A DNA stretch of 64,000 bases from Brachionus koreanus (Eukaryota > Rotifera > Eurotatoria > Ploima > Brachionidae): assembly GCA_016987375.1 (NCBI GenBank), contig PJRA01000016.1:1136740-1200739 (forward strand), given 5' to 3'. Below the pieces are notes generated by a model. The model saw only the letters and a program-made list of their open reading frames with translations, was not told the DNA's origin and did no database searches. The translations under genes were made by a program, and so were the position numbers. Below are positions 11,682 through 23,800 of this stretch, piece after piece; the stretch's first letter is position 1, and each line of letters opens with the position of its first letter.

Positions 11682-13504
11682 TGAATATGTATTTTTCTCT
11701 TAATGCTTTATTTTATGACTGCTTAAGGAGACGTTTTCAAGATATGATTATTTTATCTTTGTATGGGATTTGAATGTATGCTTAAAATTATAATAATTTT
11801 GAGAGAAACTTAAAATTTGAAAAAAAAAATCGATTCTTCATAAATTATGACAAATCCCCGAGCTTTCGAGTTGTTTAAATTTGGGCAATGATTTTTTTGT
11901 ATTTGTAACAAGTGGAAAATAAATATTTTTTCTAAGAATTAGTTGGCAAAAATTTGTTTAGTCAAGAAAACATATATTTTGTTCAGCAAGGTTGGGTATC
12001 TGTGGCAGTGGGCTTTCTAATTATTATAATAAAATTCAATGATAATTTTTTTTCTCAAAATGAAAATATCATAGCAAATAAAGACCGCAACTATTCTTGA
12101 ATTTAAGTGCAGATTTGCAGTTTTAGTCCGTCAGTTCTATGCACTCTTTTACTCAATCGTCAATTTTATTATTCATGTTCACTTGACAACAGGTATTTTT
12201 TTCAATTAAAAAAGCAGACATTTTCAAAAATTGACTAAAAAATGCAATTTAAACAAAAATAAAAAAATTTTCTAGTATTTTTAAATTAATAAAAAAATGG
12301 TTCATTTTTTAGATAAGAGTGGTCATAGCTAAATTTTGATTTGAAAAAAAAAATTAAGCAGCCCTCCCCCTGAAGATATCCGCATACTCAAAAACTCCTC
12401 GGACAAATTAATTAAAAAATTTTCATATCTAACTATGTCTAGCGTTTGGTAGTTAAAAACTAATTTCAAGTTTAGATTTAAAATTTATTTTTAATTAAAA
12501 GAAAAAAATAAATGTTAGGTATTGAAAATTAATATTTAAGAGAGAATTACATGTTTATTGATTTGAGAACTAGTAGATTTTATGCATAGAAAAATAATTA
12601 TAATTACCGAGAAGCTCATTTTTTTCAAGACTTATAGAAAACTGGAGCATTTGGTTTCTCAAATGTTTTTTTGTCGGAATCATTTTACTAGAACTAGAAG
12701 TTTAAATTGAGCTGCATACGTGGATCGATAAAGCGCTACATTTCCGCTTCTCTTCTTCTTCTATTATTTTTATTGATTATTTGCTTTTATTTTTTGCTCT
12801 TTATGCAATAATTATGAGAGTCGAGGGCATGTAGAGTCAGAATAGACCTAGGATCAAACCTTAGCTAAGTGAATCACGGATTAAAACGGATCAAACAAAC
12901 AATATGACTTGCATGTCACATACTAGGCCGAACGCCGATGACAAATATTTAGTCAAATAGTCGGCCTTTTCGAACGTTCAACTAAAAACTTATTTGATCC
13001 TAATCACTAAAATAAATTTTGTTATTTTCTATTAATTTGCTAGCTATGACAGGATTTCTTTTCAATTAATTAACTCTCATTCTCTCTTCATCAACTTTTT
13101 AATTGTTACATTAAAAAAATAAAGTTGGCAATAGCAAATTTAAAATAATTTTTTTTTTCTAAGCAAAATTTATTTGAAGCATAATTTAAAATTTTGAAAA
13201 ATATTCAAGAAAAATTATAATTTGCTGATTAGTCAATCAGAGTAATGATTAGGCCTTTTAAGATGCGCTATGAAATAGAAAATATGAAATAAAAAAGCAT
13301 GATAGCTTAACCAGTTTGGCAAATTGAGTAGCTAAAATTTTTTTATATGAAGCCATTTCGAAGTGTGTGTGTGTGCATTTAATTGCACAAATAAATTAGT
13401 ATGGCAACTGGTGAAAAATATTAATTTTTCTTTAGATTTTAAGCAAAAATAGAAATAACAAAAAAGAAGTAGAAGTTTATTCGAAATAAAATCAATTTAG
13501 TTAA
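11682..13504. other. Shared upstream region of SVOP and DNAJC5
   Basis: A 1.8 kb gap between two divergent start codons, so it must hold the promoters and leaders of both genes. Visible features are a pyrimidine tract at about 12748-12763 (CTTCTCTTCTTCTTC), a 7-base inverted repeat AGGCCGA/TCGGCCT at about 12925 and 12961, and a short GTGTGTGTGTG run near 13365. A 5' noncoding exon of DNAJC5 could lie here but cannot be placed. Confidence 0.45.
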
Positions 13505-14506
13505 ATGGAACGGCGACTAAGGTAAATGTCAAGCGACAAAAATTTTTAATAAAAGTAAAGTTGAATGTTTTCTCTTTAGCGCAAAAGGCGAACATTTATA
13601 CGAATGTCTGGGAATTCCGAAAGGTTCTACACAAGACGAGATCCGAAGAGCATACAGAAAACTAGCGCTCAAGTACCATCCGGACAAAAATCCAAACAAT
13701 CCAGATGCCGAAAACAAATTCAAAGAAATAAACCATGCTAATGCAGTACTAAGCAATGAAACAAAACGAGAGATTTACGATCAGTATGGAAGCATGGGTT
13801 TGCAGCTTGCCGATCAATTGGGCGAGGAAAATTTCAAGGCATACCTATTAGTCAATTCTAAATGGTGTAAATTTTTGATGATTTTCTGCTTCTGCGCCAC
13901 CGGTTGTTGTTGTTGTTTGTGCTGCTGTTGCTGTTTTAACTGGTGTTGCGGAAAATGTAAGCCGCAGGGACCCGAGGGTTACACATATGACGACATACCA
14001 GTAAGTTTTCTAATCGTTATTGTCTGGTTGTTCTTTTTTTTTACCAAATTTTCTAGAATAATCGAGCCCAGGCAAATTTTAGACAACAACAGGTTCTTTA
14101 TTTTAATTTAGAAAAGCCACTAACTTTAACTAAACAAGAATCAAGAAAAAAATTCTTCTCCCTTTTATTGAGTGTCCCATCAATTCGTATTTTTCTAGCT
14201 TTGAACTAGAAAAACTTGCGAAATTATTTTATTTCCTGAAATTAATTTAGCTTTTTTAATTATACAAAAGTTTTGATGCTTAACTAATTTGAATTAGACC
14301 TGACATGAATTTGAGCTAATAGTTGAATATTTAAGGAGGATTTGGGCAACATGGAATATGAGGCCAAATCTGCAAAAACAAATCAGCCATCAAGGACTGG
14401 TAATTCAAGTCAGGAAGAAAGCCCGATTAACAATGGACAGCCAATTGTGCTCGGACCTCCAACATCATCGGTTGGTTCAGAAAAAACTCATTTATTTGAA
14501 CACTAA
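13505..14506 (+). CDS. DNAJC5: Cysteine string protein (DnaJ co-chaperone of synaptic vesicles)
   Basis: A vesicle-bound J-domain co-chaperone that activates Hsc70 to keep SNARE proteins folded. Four exons join to 214 aa: 13505-13521, 13580-14000, 14057-14092 and 14336-14506, with introns of 58, 56 and 243 bases. The J domain covers about residues 10-80, with HPD at 39-41 in KYHPDKNP. The palmitoylated cysteine string follows the linker: 14 Cys between residues 109 and 132, plus Cys102. The tail contains [11 protein letters not shown] and [11 protein letters not shown], resembling other CSPs. The first exon encodes only MERRL plus two bases of a Ser codon; its start was chosen because it restores the family's short basic N-terminus and matching phase. 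Human CSP is 198 aa. Confidence 0.94.
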
Positions 14507-17500
14507 CTCTGAATTAACCAAAGCAAATCAGCAAGGAATTTTGTCGAGTTTTATTTATTATTAAATTTGCAGTCGTTCTCGACCTAATTCCTTTGTTATT
14601 TATTTTTTTCTAAGATGTATTAATTGATTTTTTTTAAACAAGAACTGAAATTACCCAAAAAATTCACTTATTGTTGACGAAATTAATCACCCGCCAGAGA
14701 CCAATGTAGAATTTTTTTTATCCGTTCACAAATATAATGAATAAATGTCGTCGACGACCATTTGAATAGAAAACTTTTGTTCATTTTTCTTAAATGTCCT
14801 TTACTGTATTGACTATTTTTTGTGGTTTAATCAATGTTATGTTTTGAAAAGTTTTTTGGATTTTTGAAAAAAAAAAAAAAAAAAACAGAAAAAAAGTGAT
14901 TTAAATAATTTATAGAAAATTTTAAATTAAGGATATGAAAGAAAAATTAAAAATTATATCTAACTTTAAAAATGATTATTTTATTTTTAATAAATAAACT
15001 AGTAAATAGTGCATTTGATGTTTGTAAAATATTATCTTTTCATCTCAGGATTTAAATTCAAATTTTAAAATACTCAGTTTAAAAGGTGTTGGTATTAGAT
15101 TTTGCTTTTGTTATAGCATAAAGAATATAATGTAAATTGTTTTAACGATTTTTTTTAAATAGTAAGCTAAAAAAAATTAACAATCAAGTGTTCATTTTTC
15201 TAGAGAAACAAAATCATTTTAAATCTAAAGACAATAAAAACATGAAAAAAAAATACTAAATTTTCATAAATCTTTATTTTTTTAAAAAAATCTTGAATAT
15301 AAACCGAAGACATGCTTAGCATGAAGTTGTAAAATTTGTAAAAAAAAAAATTTTTTGAGAGAAATTGAAATCTGTAAAATTAAATCGGCTATTCTTGCTT
15401 ATTAATTGCACATATCATAGACATAATGATCATATGATATTTTACTTTTCTTTTTTAGTATTTTTTTAAATTAATTCTTAAGCATCAGCATCTAGATCAT
15501 CAATTTGAAGCTTCAAACCATTTTCAACACTTCTTTATATTCTATAATATATAAAATAATATAAAATGTAAAATGTTAATATTTAGCTTATTTTAAAGTT
15601 ATCATGTTTCTAAAATATGATCTGTCAAAAAAAAATTGACTCGTTTGGTGCTTCAAGCGTCAAATCGGATCAATTTTGCACGGAATATCCGCTCCTCCCC
15701 ATTATCCACTTGGATAGAATAGGGTCAAAAAAAAAAAATTTCAAATTGCTTATTTGAATTTAAAATAAATTAAAATAAATTTTAGATTTGGTAGCCAAAT
15801 AAGTACAAGTACATGTACATGTGTGACAATAAAGAAAGAAGTGATTAAGAAGATTTGTTTCTAGTCTTAAACAAAAATTTCATTACCTTACAATAAATTG
15901 AAATTTTATTATTTATCGGCATTCATGTTTCAATGAAAATTCCACATTGTGATATAACACTCTAATTACCGCCTTGTCATTTTTGACATTTTTCCGTATT
16001 TATCAATAAAATTATTGAATTTAAACTTATTTTTCTAATTTTTTTTAGAATGTCTAAATTATTCATTAATTTTGAAATTAAAAAAAAAATTCAATATAAT
16101 TGAAAATTTTCCCGCATAAAAAAAAAAGTTATTCTTTAATTACCAGTCGTGTTATATTTGCTACAGCAATGTTTATGTCTTAATTACAACTTATACAATA
16201 AACAAAACAATAAAATATGTACAATTAAATTATCTCATTTAAACAATAAAGTAAACTATAATTATTATTTTATTATTATTTATAAAGTTCAATAAATAAA
16301 GCCTTCAGTACCTAAAAACTTTATATCTATCATATTAATTATATTAATAAATTTATTTTATAAAATTTCAAAATAAAATCATTTAAAATTTTTCTTTTAT
16401 ATTGATAATAAATTCGGTGTCAAAAATAACACGGCTGGTAATTAAAGGTATAAAAAATTTTGCTTATTTGAGTGTTAATATAAGGTTATGACACAAATTC
16501 ATCATTATATGAACATCGAAATGCTAGCTCCGCAATTCTCAAAACTTCTAGACAAATATGTTGCTTAAAGATCAACACACGAACAAATAAATGATGACCT
16601 TCTTAGATCGGAATATTTATATTTAATCTATATTTACATCATTTTATATTTGTTTTCTCTTGCTATTAAATTTTGTATATGTAATATCAGATAGAAAACT
16701 GAACAAAGTTACTTAAAGATTTGCTCCACACTCAGTCTGCTGTAGCTCTTATTCTTATTTTCTTTTTACTTTAATTATTATTTACCCAATTCACTATTAT
16801 TTTTGAAATTACTAAAAGCAATATTTTTTTCTCATGCGGCTGAAAGGAAGGACTAAGATCCATTCCAAATTGCCGGGGTTTAAACACAAACTATATTTTA
16901 GATAAAAATAAAATAAATAAAAAAGGTTATGAAAATTTTGATAACTAGTCAAAATGAATCGTTTTGTGCTTCTAGGATCGATTATTTTTTTTATTTAATG
17001 ACAAAATTTTTTGGAACTGTTTTAAAAACTAAAATTATTCTTTTTGTTAAGTTTATTATGATATTTTATTTTTATTAAGCTATTAAAATATGTTCAGTGC
17101 TTTAAATGAGTCATTTTAAGATTTAAATTGACTATTTCAAAACCCAAGATTTAATATTTTTAAATTTAATCTTTTTTTTCTGAACTGAAATGAATTTTTT
17201 ATAATTTTCATCTTTTTTTTTTATGTAATATTTTTTATATTTTTCTAAAAACAAATTTTACTTTTATTTCTCCTTAAAGGAGGTTAATTTAATAAAATAA
17301 GAAAAAGCAGAGCTTTATATTGCGAGTAACGGAGCGTTAATTTTTTTTTATCAAATAAGCCATGGCAAAATTTAAAAAATGTCAAGATTTTTATGCAAGT
17401 AATCTATAAGAAATATAATCAATATTTTTTCCTATGTGTATAGTCAATCTTTCTTATACGTCAAGATTTTTTTTTAATAAGTCCGTTATTCTCTGTATGC

Positions 17501-18500
17501 ATACGCACATCTGCTTAATAAGCTCGTCACGCGATCGTTCCTTGCAAATTAATAAATAAATATTGAATGATTTTGTTAAGTGTTTAAACGAATTTTCCCA
17601 CCTTTTAAAACCATTCCTGGTTCACTAATCAAGTAAGTATATTTTTCAAGATAAAAATTGAAAAAATTATTAGTCAAATTTATTGAAAAAAAATTTTTGA
17701 CACTGAAAATTAATTATCCTGTGAAAATTAAATTATTTCATTTACAGTATAGTGTTGTGTTTACTTTAATTGTACCATTATGTACATTAAAATACATATT
17801 ATAATAGAAAGCTGAAACTTTACGCTCCAATTTATTATACAGTAATGATCCTTTTTCAACAAGTATATTTCTTTTTAAATAAATAAAATTGCATGAATCA
17901 ATCTGATTGAAATATTAGATGTATTTATTAGGAAAAGAAAAACATAAAAAGTTAATTAGATGCAAAACAAGTAGCTTGAGAATTTTATTCAAAGTCATTG
18001 ACAAATCTAAAATTGAACTGAAAATCTTTTTTGTTTTTAATTGAACAAAATCGTTTTTTTCCAAAATAATATCTTATGAGAATGAACAGAAAAAATATGC
18101 TAAATTTCAATGTTCAAATAAATATTGTATGAAGCCTGAAAGCTTTAGATAAGCTAGTTTAATGATTTGTAAAAATAATTTTTTTTATATTTTAAAATTT
18201 TATTCAGAACAATAATTGAAAAAAATTTAGATAATTTTCTTGTATGTTTTTGGTCCAAGTAAATTGATTCTAATTAGAGTAAGATTAAAAAATAGAAACA
18301 GAGTGTTTAATTGTGTCTTATTTACAAAGTGTGTTGTACAATTAAAATAAGAACAAGTGCGGACATGTCTTGTTTCGCAAGCATTTTAAAAAGAATGCAA
18401 CAGAGACGTGCATAATGCAGAAACGATCGCACATAAATCAATTGGCATATGATACATGCATATATTAAGCGAACAAAAGCCCTCTCGCTTAACATATAGA
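14507..18500. other. Long intergenic region between DNAJC5 and TOP1
   Basis: AT-rich and without convincing coding sequence on either strand. It contains an inverted-repeat element at 16134-16447 (listed separately). It also has a small GC-richer patch at about 17490-17640 that ends in a good donor-like sequence (TCAA|GTAAGTAT near 17633), which might be a noncoding leader exon. Similar short fragments containing TCGTTTTGTGCTTC or TCGTTTGGTGCTTC occur near 15645 and 16960. Confidence 0.4.
16134..16447. mobile_element. 314-base inverted-repeat element (MITE-like)
   Basis: The left end (16134-16160) starts CTTTAATTACCAGTCGTGTT. The right end (16421-16447), read on the other strand, starts CTTTAATTACCAGCCGTGTT. 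The 27-base arms differ at two positions. The interior is AT-rich with no open frame. Size and structure are those of a nonautonomous DNA transposon. No clear target-site duplication is seen, so the family is open. Confidence 0.55.
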
Positions 18501-18511
18501 ACAAAAATTGG

Positions 18512-18568
18512 GACTTAGTCGTTTTTATGATTTTCGAGTATAAATACTCGAGCGACTTAGTCGTTTTT
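18512..18568 (+). promoter_or_regulatory. Candidate TOP1 core promoter: TATA palindrome between twin repeats
   Basis: A TATAAATA box lies inside the hairpin-forming CGAGTAT-AA-ATACTCG at 18535-18550. It is flanked on each side by an identical 15-mer GACTTAGTCGTTTTT (18512-18526 and 18554-18568), whose GACTTAGTC core is itself palindromic. The block ends 123 bases before the TOP1 start codon. Its role as core promoter is inferred from position and the TATA box. Confidence 0.5.
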
Positions 18569-18691
18569 TTCTGAATAACAAAAAGAAAAAAAAAGAAAGA
18601 AATATATATTTATATTAAATTATACACGCATACTAAAATAATCAATTAGAATTATAATTAGTTTAAAAAAATTCGAATAGGACAAAATTAG

Positions 18692-20897
18692 ATGTCTAGT
18701 TCGGCAAAAAAAATGTCGAAAACGTCTAAAACGAGCTCTAAATCGGAGTCTAGTTCGAAAAAGCCTTCGATTAAGAGCGAAAAAACCGAGCCAAATGTGA
18801 AAAAAGTCAAGTCAGAACCACAGAGTCAGACGCCGGTCAAGAACGGTCATTCTAAAGTAAGAGCCGAGGTAAAAAGCGAGAGCAAAAGTAGGGTTAAACA
18901 GGAGGCCAAAACTCCAGTAAAGCAAGAGGCTAAAAATGGAAAAAAAAGGCCCGCACAAGCCGATTTGACTCAGAACGAGTCGCCCAAAAAACGCAAGAAA
19001 AAAGAAGAGGAGGAAGAAGTGTGGCGATGGTGGGAGGAGAAAAAATACGCAGACGGTCGTAAGTGGACCACTCTTGAACACAAGGGCCCGTTGTTTGAGT
19101 CCGACTATGTGCCGTTGCCCAAGGAGATTCGATTTTTTTACAATGGCGAGCATTTGCAGCTGAGTGTCGAGGCCGAAGAGGTAATGACTTTCTATGCCAA
19201 AATGCTTGATCACGACTACACTAAAAAAGATGCGTTTAACACGAATTTTATGAATGATTGGCGCAAATTTATGAACGAAAAAGAGCGGGCGCTGATCAAA
19301 GATTTGAAAAAGTGCGACTTTAGCAAAGTGGCCGACTATTTTAAGCAAAAAAGCGAAGAGCGAAAGGCCATGAGCAAAGAGGAGAAAAAAAAGCTTAAAG
19401 AAGAAGCGGCCGAGATCAAGAAACAGTACGGGTTTTGTATTTGGGACGGGCACAAACAACCAATAGGCAATTATAAAATAGAACCGCCCGGTTTGTTCAG
19501 AGGCCGAGGCGAACATCCTAAAATGGGCATGGTCAAAAAGCGCATCAATCCCGAAGACGTTATAATTAATTGTGGCAAGGATAGCAAGATACCCGAGCCG
19601 CCACCGGGCCGAAAGTGGAAAGAGGTCAGACATGACAATATGGTGGCGTGGCTCGCCTCTTGGACCGAGAATGTACAAGGCAATACAAAGTATATAATGC
19701 TGAATGCTGCATCTAGGGTCAAGGGCGAACGAGATTGGCAAAAGTATGAAAAAGCGCGCAAGCTGCATAGATACATAGACAAAATAAGACAAAATTACAC
19801 CGAAGATTGGAAGAGCAAAGAAATGAAAGTGAGACAGCGAGCAGTGGCCATTTATTTCATAGACAAATTGGCGCTTAGAGCCGGCAATGAAAAGGACGAC
19901 GACGAAGCGGACACAGTTGGCTGTTGTTCGCTTCGAGTCGAGCATATTAAGCTGCATAAGAATGTGGACGGCATTGGCGAACATGTGGTCGAGTTCGACT
20001 TTCTAGGCAAAGACTCTATTCGCTATCAGAACAAAGTAGCTGTCGAAAAACAAGTCTATAAAAATTTAGTTCTTTTTAGAGAGAACAAAAATGGCGAAGA
20101 TGAGCTGTTCGATCGTTTGAACACGACAATTCTAAATGCATATTTGAACGAGTGCATGGAAGGTTTGTCGGCCAAAGTCTTTAGAACATACAATGCGTCC
20201 AGGACTCTGCAAGAACAGTTGGATCAAATGACAGACAAACACGACACAGTCAACGATTTAATACTTACGTATAATAGAGCCAATAGGGCTGTGGCTATTT
20301 TGTGTAACCATCAGCGTGCCGTGCCAAAGACGTTTGCCAAATCAATGGAGAATATGCAGAAAAAAATACAAGACAAAAAAGAGGCCATAGCTGACGCTGA
20401 GGCCGAGCTTAAAAAAGCCAAGTCCGATTTAAAAAATTTAAAGTCCGTTGCGGCCAAAAAGTAATAAAAATATTTTAATTAAAGAGTTTGAATTGATTAA
20501 AATTTTAAAATTAAATTTTAGAAAATTTGAAACAGCCGAAAACAAGCTCAAAAAATTGGTCGAAGGTCTCCGAAAGCTGGAGATACAGGTGACGGACAAA
20601 GAGGAAAATAAGGACATTGCGCTGGGCACAAGTAAGCTTAACTACTTGGACCCGAGAATTAGTGTAGCCTGGTGCAAAAAGCACAATGTGCCAGTCGAGA
20701 AAATTTATTCGAAAACACAGCGGGACAAGTTCAGATGGGCGATTGACATGGCCACCTCCGACTATCACTTTTACAATTACGACGGCGAGATTGTGCTCAG
20801 AGATTTGTCGCATCTGGAAGGAATGGACGGCGCCAACACCACTCAAGAGGCTGATGAAACTCAGGAACAAGACGATGACGAAGAGGACGAGGATTAG
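18692..20897 (+). CDS. TOP1: DNA topoisomerase I (eukaryotic type IB)
   Basis: A nuclear enzyme that relaxes supercoils by nicking one strand and holding it through a 3'-phosphotyrosine. Two exons, 18692-20460 and 20522-20897, join across a 61-base intron to 714 aa. Residues 1-100 are a Lys/Ser-rich disordered tail with nuclear signals (SPKKRKKKE). The core follows with [14 protein letters not shown]. All five active-site residues are in place: Arg396 (LRAGNEK), Lys440 (FLGKDSIRY), Arg498 (VFRTYNAS), His540 (LCNHQRA) and Tyr631 (SKLNYLDPR). The region between about 545 and 620 is the coiled-coil linker, and the intron falls inside it. A short acidic tail follows the catalytic domain, whereas human TOP1 ends soon after the DYEF motif. 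An AATAAA lies at 20937. Confidence 0.97.
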
Positions 20898-23800
20898 ATC
20901 AAGCTTTTTCATTTCTAATTATATATATTTGGATTAAATAAACAAATTAGAAAATTTAAAATTTTATTAAAGAAAAGAGAAAAAAAAAATTACCGAAAAT
21001 TGGTCAACTAAAGAGCGATTAATTTTCTTAAAATGTTTTTTTTTTTTTTTTTTTTTTATTTTCTTAAATTGTAGTATCAGTGTCAATTGAGAACAAATTA
21101 AAATTGATGGTTTTGAATTTTTAGATTTTTTCCTTAAAGTTTAAAATTTATGTTGTTTATATTTTTAAAAGTATTTACTGTCACGTATTTGGCTTTCAAA
21201 TAAAATTATTTTAGAACAAATGTCACCTGAGTGGTTGTTTGGTTGTTGTTTTTTTTTTTGGTTGTTCTCTCTTTGGTTCTAAATCGATGGATCGCTGATG
21301 TTTAATCTCTCTTGTAATGCTTTAAAATGTACCTTTTTTGTCGGGTAGTTTTAGGCCTTCTTTGCTTCAATGTAAATAAATTTTAAATTAAATATGTGAA
21401 ATTAATATTTGTTGAAATTTTTGATCAATAAAATTTACAAGCACATTTTCCTTTATTTTCTTTAATACAGATTTTTTAGATTATAATTATTATTATTCAA
21501 CGAATAAATTTCATAAACAAAATCAAACATGAATTCAAAATGATTCACTGCAAAAATTAGTAATGAAAATGTTTTATTTAATTTAGTTGATTTTTTTTGT
21601 TGTTAGGATTAAAGATAAATGAGCATAATATTTACTGTAATTTTTGTAGCAAAAAAATTAAATTCTAGTTTAAATGAAAATTTAAAATTGAAATTGCCGC
21701 TTTTTAGACAATCAAATCTAATTTGAAGTTGAACTTTTTTCCAAAAAAATTGGTCAGTCAAATATAAAATTGTGATTTATGGTTGCAAAAAATAAAATAA
21801 ATTTCAGAAAAAGCTAGGACAAAAACCTACAGCGATAGCATAGTACAAAAATGTTTACGAGCTCTAAGAGATTCCTTTGGCAAACAAGAACTCTACAGAT
21901 TAACAAGGCCAATTACACTAGAGAAAATTCATAAAGGAGTTAAAGTAGCTAAAAACAAAACAAAAACAAAGTTTGTATTGCCTAAATTTGATTTTTGTAA
22001 TAACTCTCTAACTGTTGATGAAATATTCGTGTCTTGAGCATAAGCTTCACAATGGTTTTGGACAATATTCAACATATTGTTTATATAAATAATAGAGAAG
22101 AGAAAACCTAGTACTGAGCCATGTTATTTTTTGTCTTTAAATAAAATGAAAAAAATCTATTTTAAGAATTGTATTATTATAGCTTAGCGCAAAGCCAGAA
22201 AGGAGATATTTCTTATTTCTTAAGAAATATAATTTTCAAAAATTGATCTTTTTTTTAAATGATTAAATAGACTAATAAAAAAATAAATTGTCGAAAGTGT
22301 TAAATTTTCCTATTACACTTAAAAGCATATCTCTTTGGATTATAAAATAAAAGCCATTCTGATTTAATTTGATTTTGAATGATAGAAAAGGAGAATTTTT
22401 ATTTTCAAATTTCATGTATACAATAAATGTGAGATGAAAATTTGAAAAAAAACTAAATTGTAAAATTTTAAAGGGCAATATAAAAAGAAAACATTCATAT
22501 TTTTTACTTTAAATAATTTTTTTGTAAATTTTAATAACGCTTAAAAATAGAATATTTTTTTCAAAAAATTTTCTTTAATTTTTTGTTTCCAACACAGTTA
22601 TTGAAAATGAAAATTAAGTCAGATGAATAAAATTCTCTCATAAAATTGAGCTAAATATCAATGAAATTATTTAGAAATAAAAGAAGAGAAAAATTCCAAC
22701 ATAATTATTATTAATTGAAAATTTTAAAATAAAATTTTGATCATTATTTTAGAATTTTTTCATTTATTTTAAGATTAACAATTATTTTGAATTTCCGTTT
22801 TTTTTTTTTGGTTGGCAAAATTGTTACAAACAATAGTCAAATGCTCAAAGCATGCTCTTATCTTAACATCCTGTGACGCATAAAATATTATGAAATGTTT
22901 TTTTCACTGATATTCTCTCATCTATAAAATGGAATTTTTTCAACAAATTTCCATTATTTTTAAAATTTCAAATTAAATTTTATAAATAAATTTTCTTATT
23001 AAATTAAATTTTTTTTTCTGTTTTTTGCTTCTCATAAACTAAAAAAAAAAGTGTTTTTTTTTTTATTTAAGAAAAGCCTGATTATTTGAATATCTGAATA
23101 ACAGAGTTTTTGCTTTCAATCTGAACTTGAATTACAAAAAATCAGAAGGAAATTAAAAGGGAATATTGAGTTTAAAACAAATTTAATGAGTTTAACATTT
23201 AATTTTTCAGAAGCTGAAGTCTTTTCCAATCTAAAACCTCAAATTGTTTCATTTTGTGAATATATGTGTTTTTGAGTATGGAATGACTTCCTCAATTAAC
23301 CAAAAAGTTAATTTACTAAAGGAATTTTTAGATTTCAAATATTTTGCTTAATCTCAATCTAAATAAAATTTGGTTCAAAATTGAATTTCATCAAATGTTT
23401 CATTAAGTTAGTGAACTAGATATTCATTCTAAGAATTTTTTAATCAAACTCATTTTTAACCGAATTTTGAAAGTCTTAATAAATCAATTTTTTGATAGAA
23501 TTTTTATGATTTCGTAAATTATTTTCATTATCAAATTTGACATTATATCCAGTCTTCTTTCCTTAGAATAAACAAATATCAAAATTCAACCCAAAACTAG
23601 AATAAAAATAGACTATTTATTTAAAAACATGAACCTATTATCTAATTTAAAATCATGACATTCAAAATTTGACAATGAAATATTACTTAAAAAAATTTTT
23701 CCTCATAAGTCATGTATGTCAGTGAAAATTTCTAATAGGAATTATGAATTAATGAGTTTTTTTCATATATATGTAGCCGAATGGTTACATAGATTGAGGG

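Noticed and set aside
18812..19984. 390-residue minus-strand frame opposite TOP1
   Set aside because: Exact antisense of the conserved TOP1 frame; the hydrophobic Phe/Leu-rich composition is the expected mirror of Lys/Glu codons.
21813..22037. 73-codon plus-strand open stretch after an AG, as a host exon
   Set aside because: It overlaps a minus-strand reverse transcriptase fragment and has no partner exons; more likely part of decayed repeats.
23770..23800. Short tRNA-like GTAGCCGAATGGTTA sequence
   Set aside because: Resembles a D-arm, but no acceptor stem, anticodon loop or T-arm follows, so there is no foldable tRNA.
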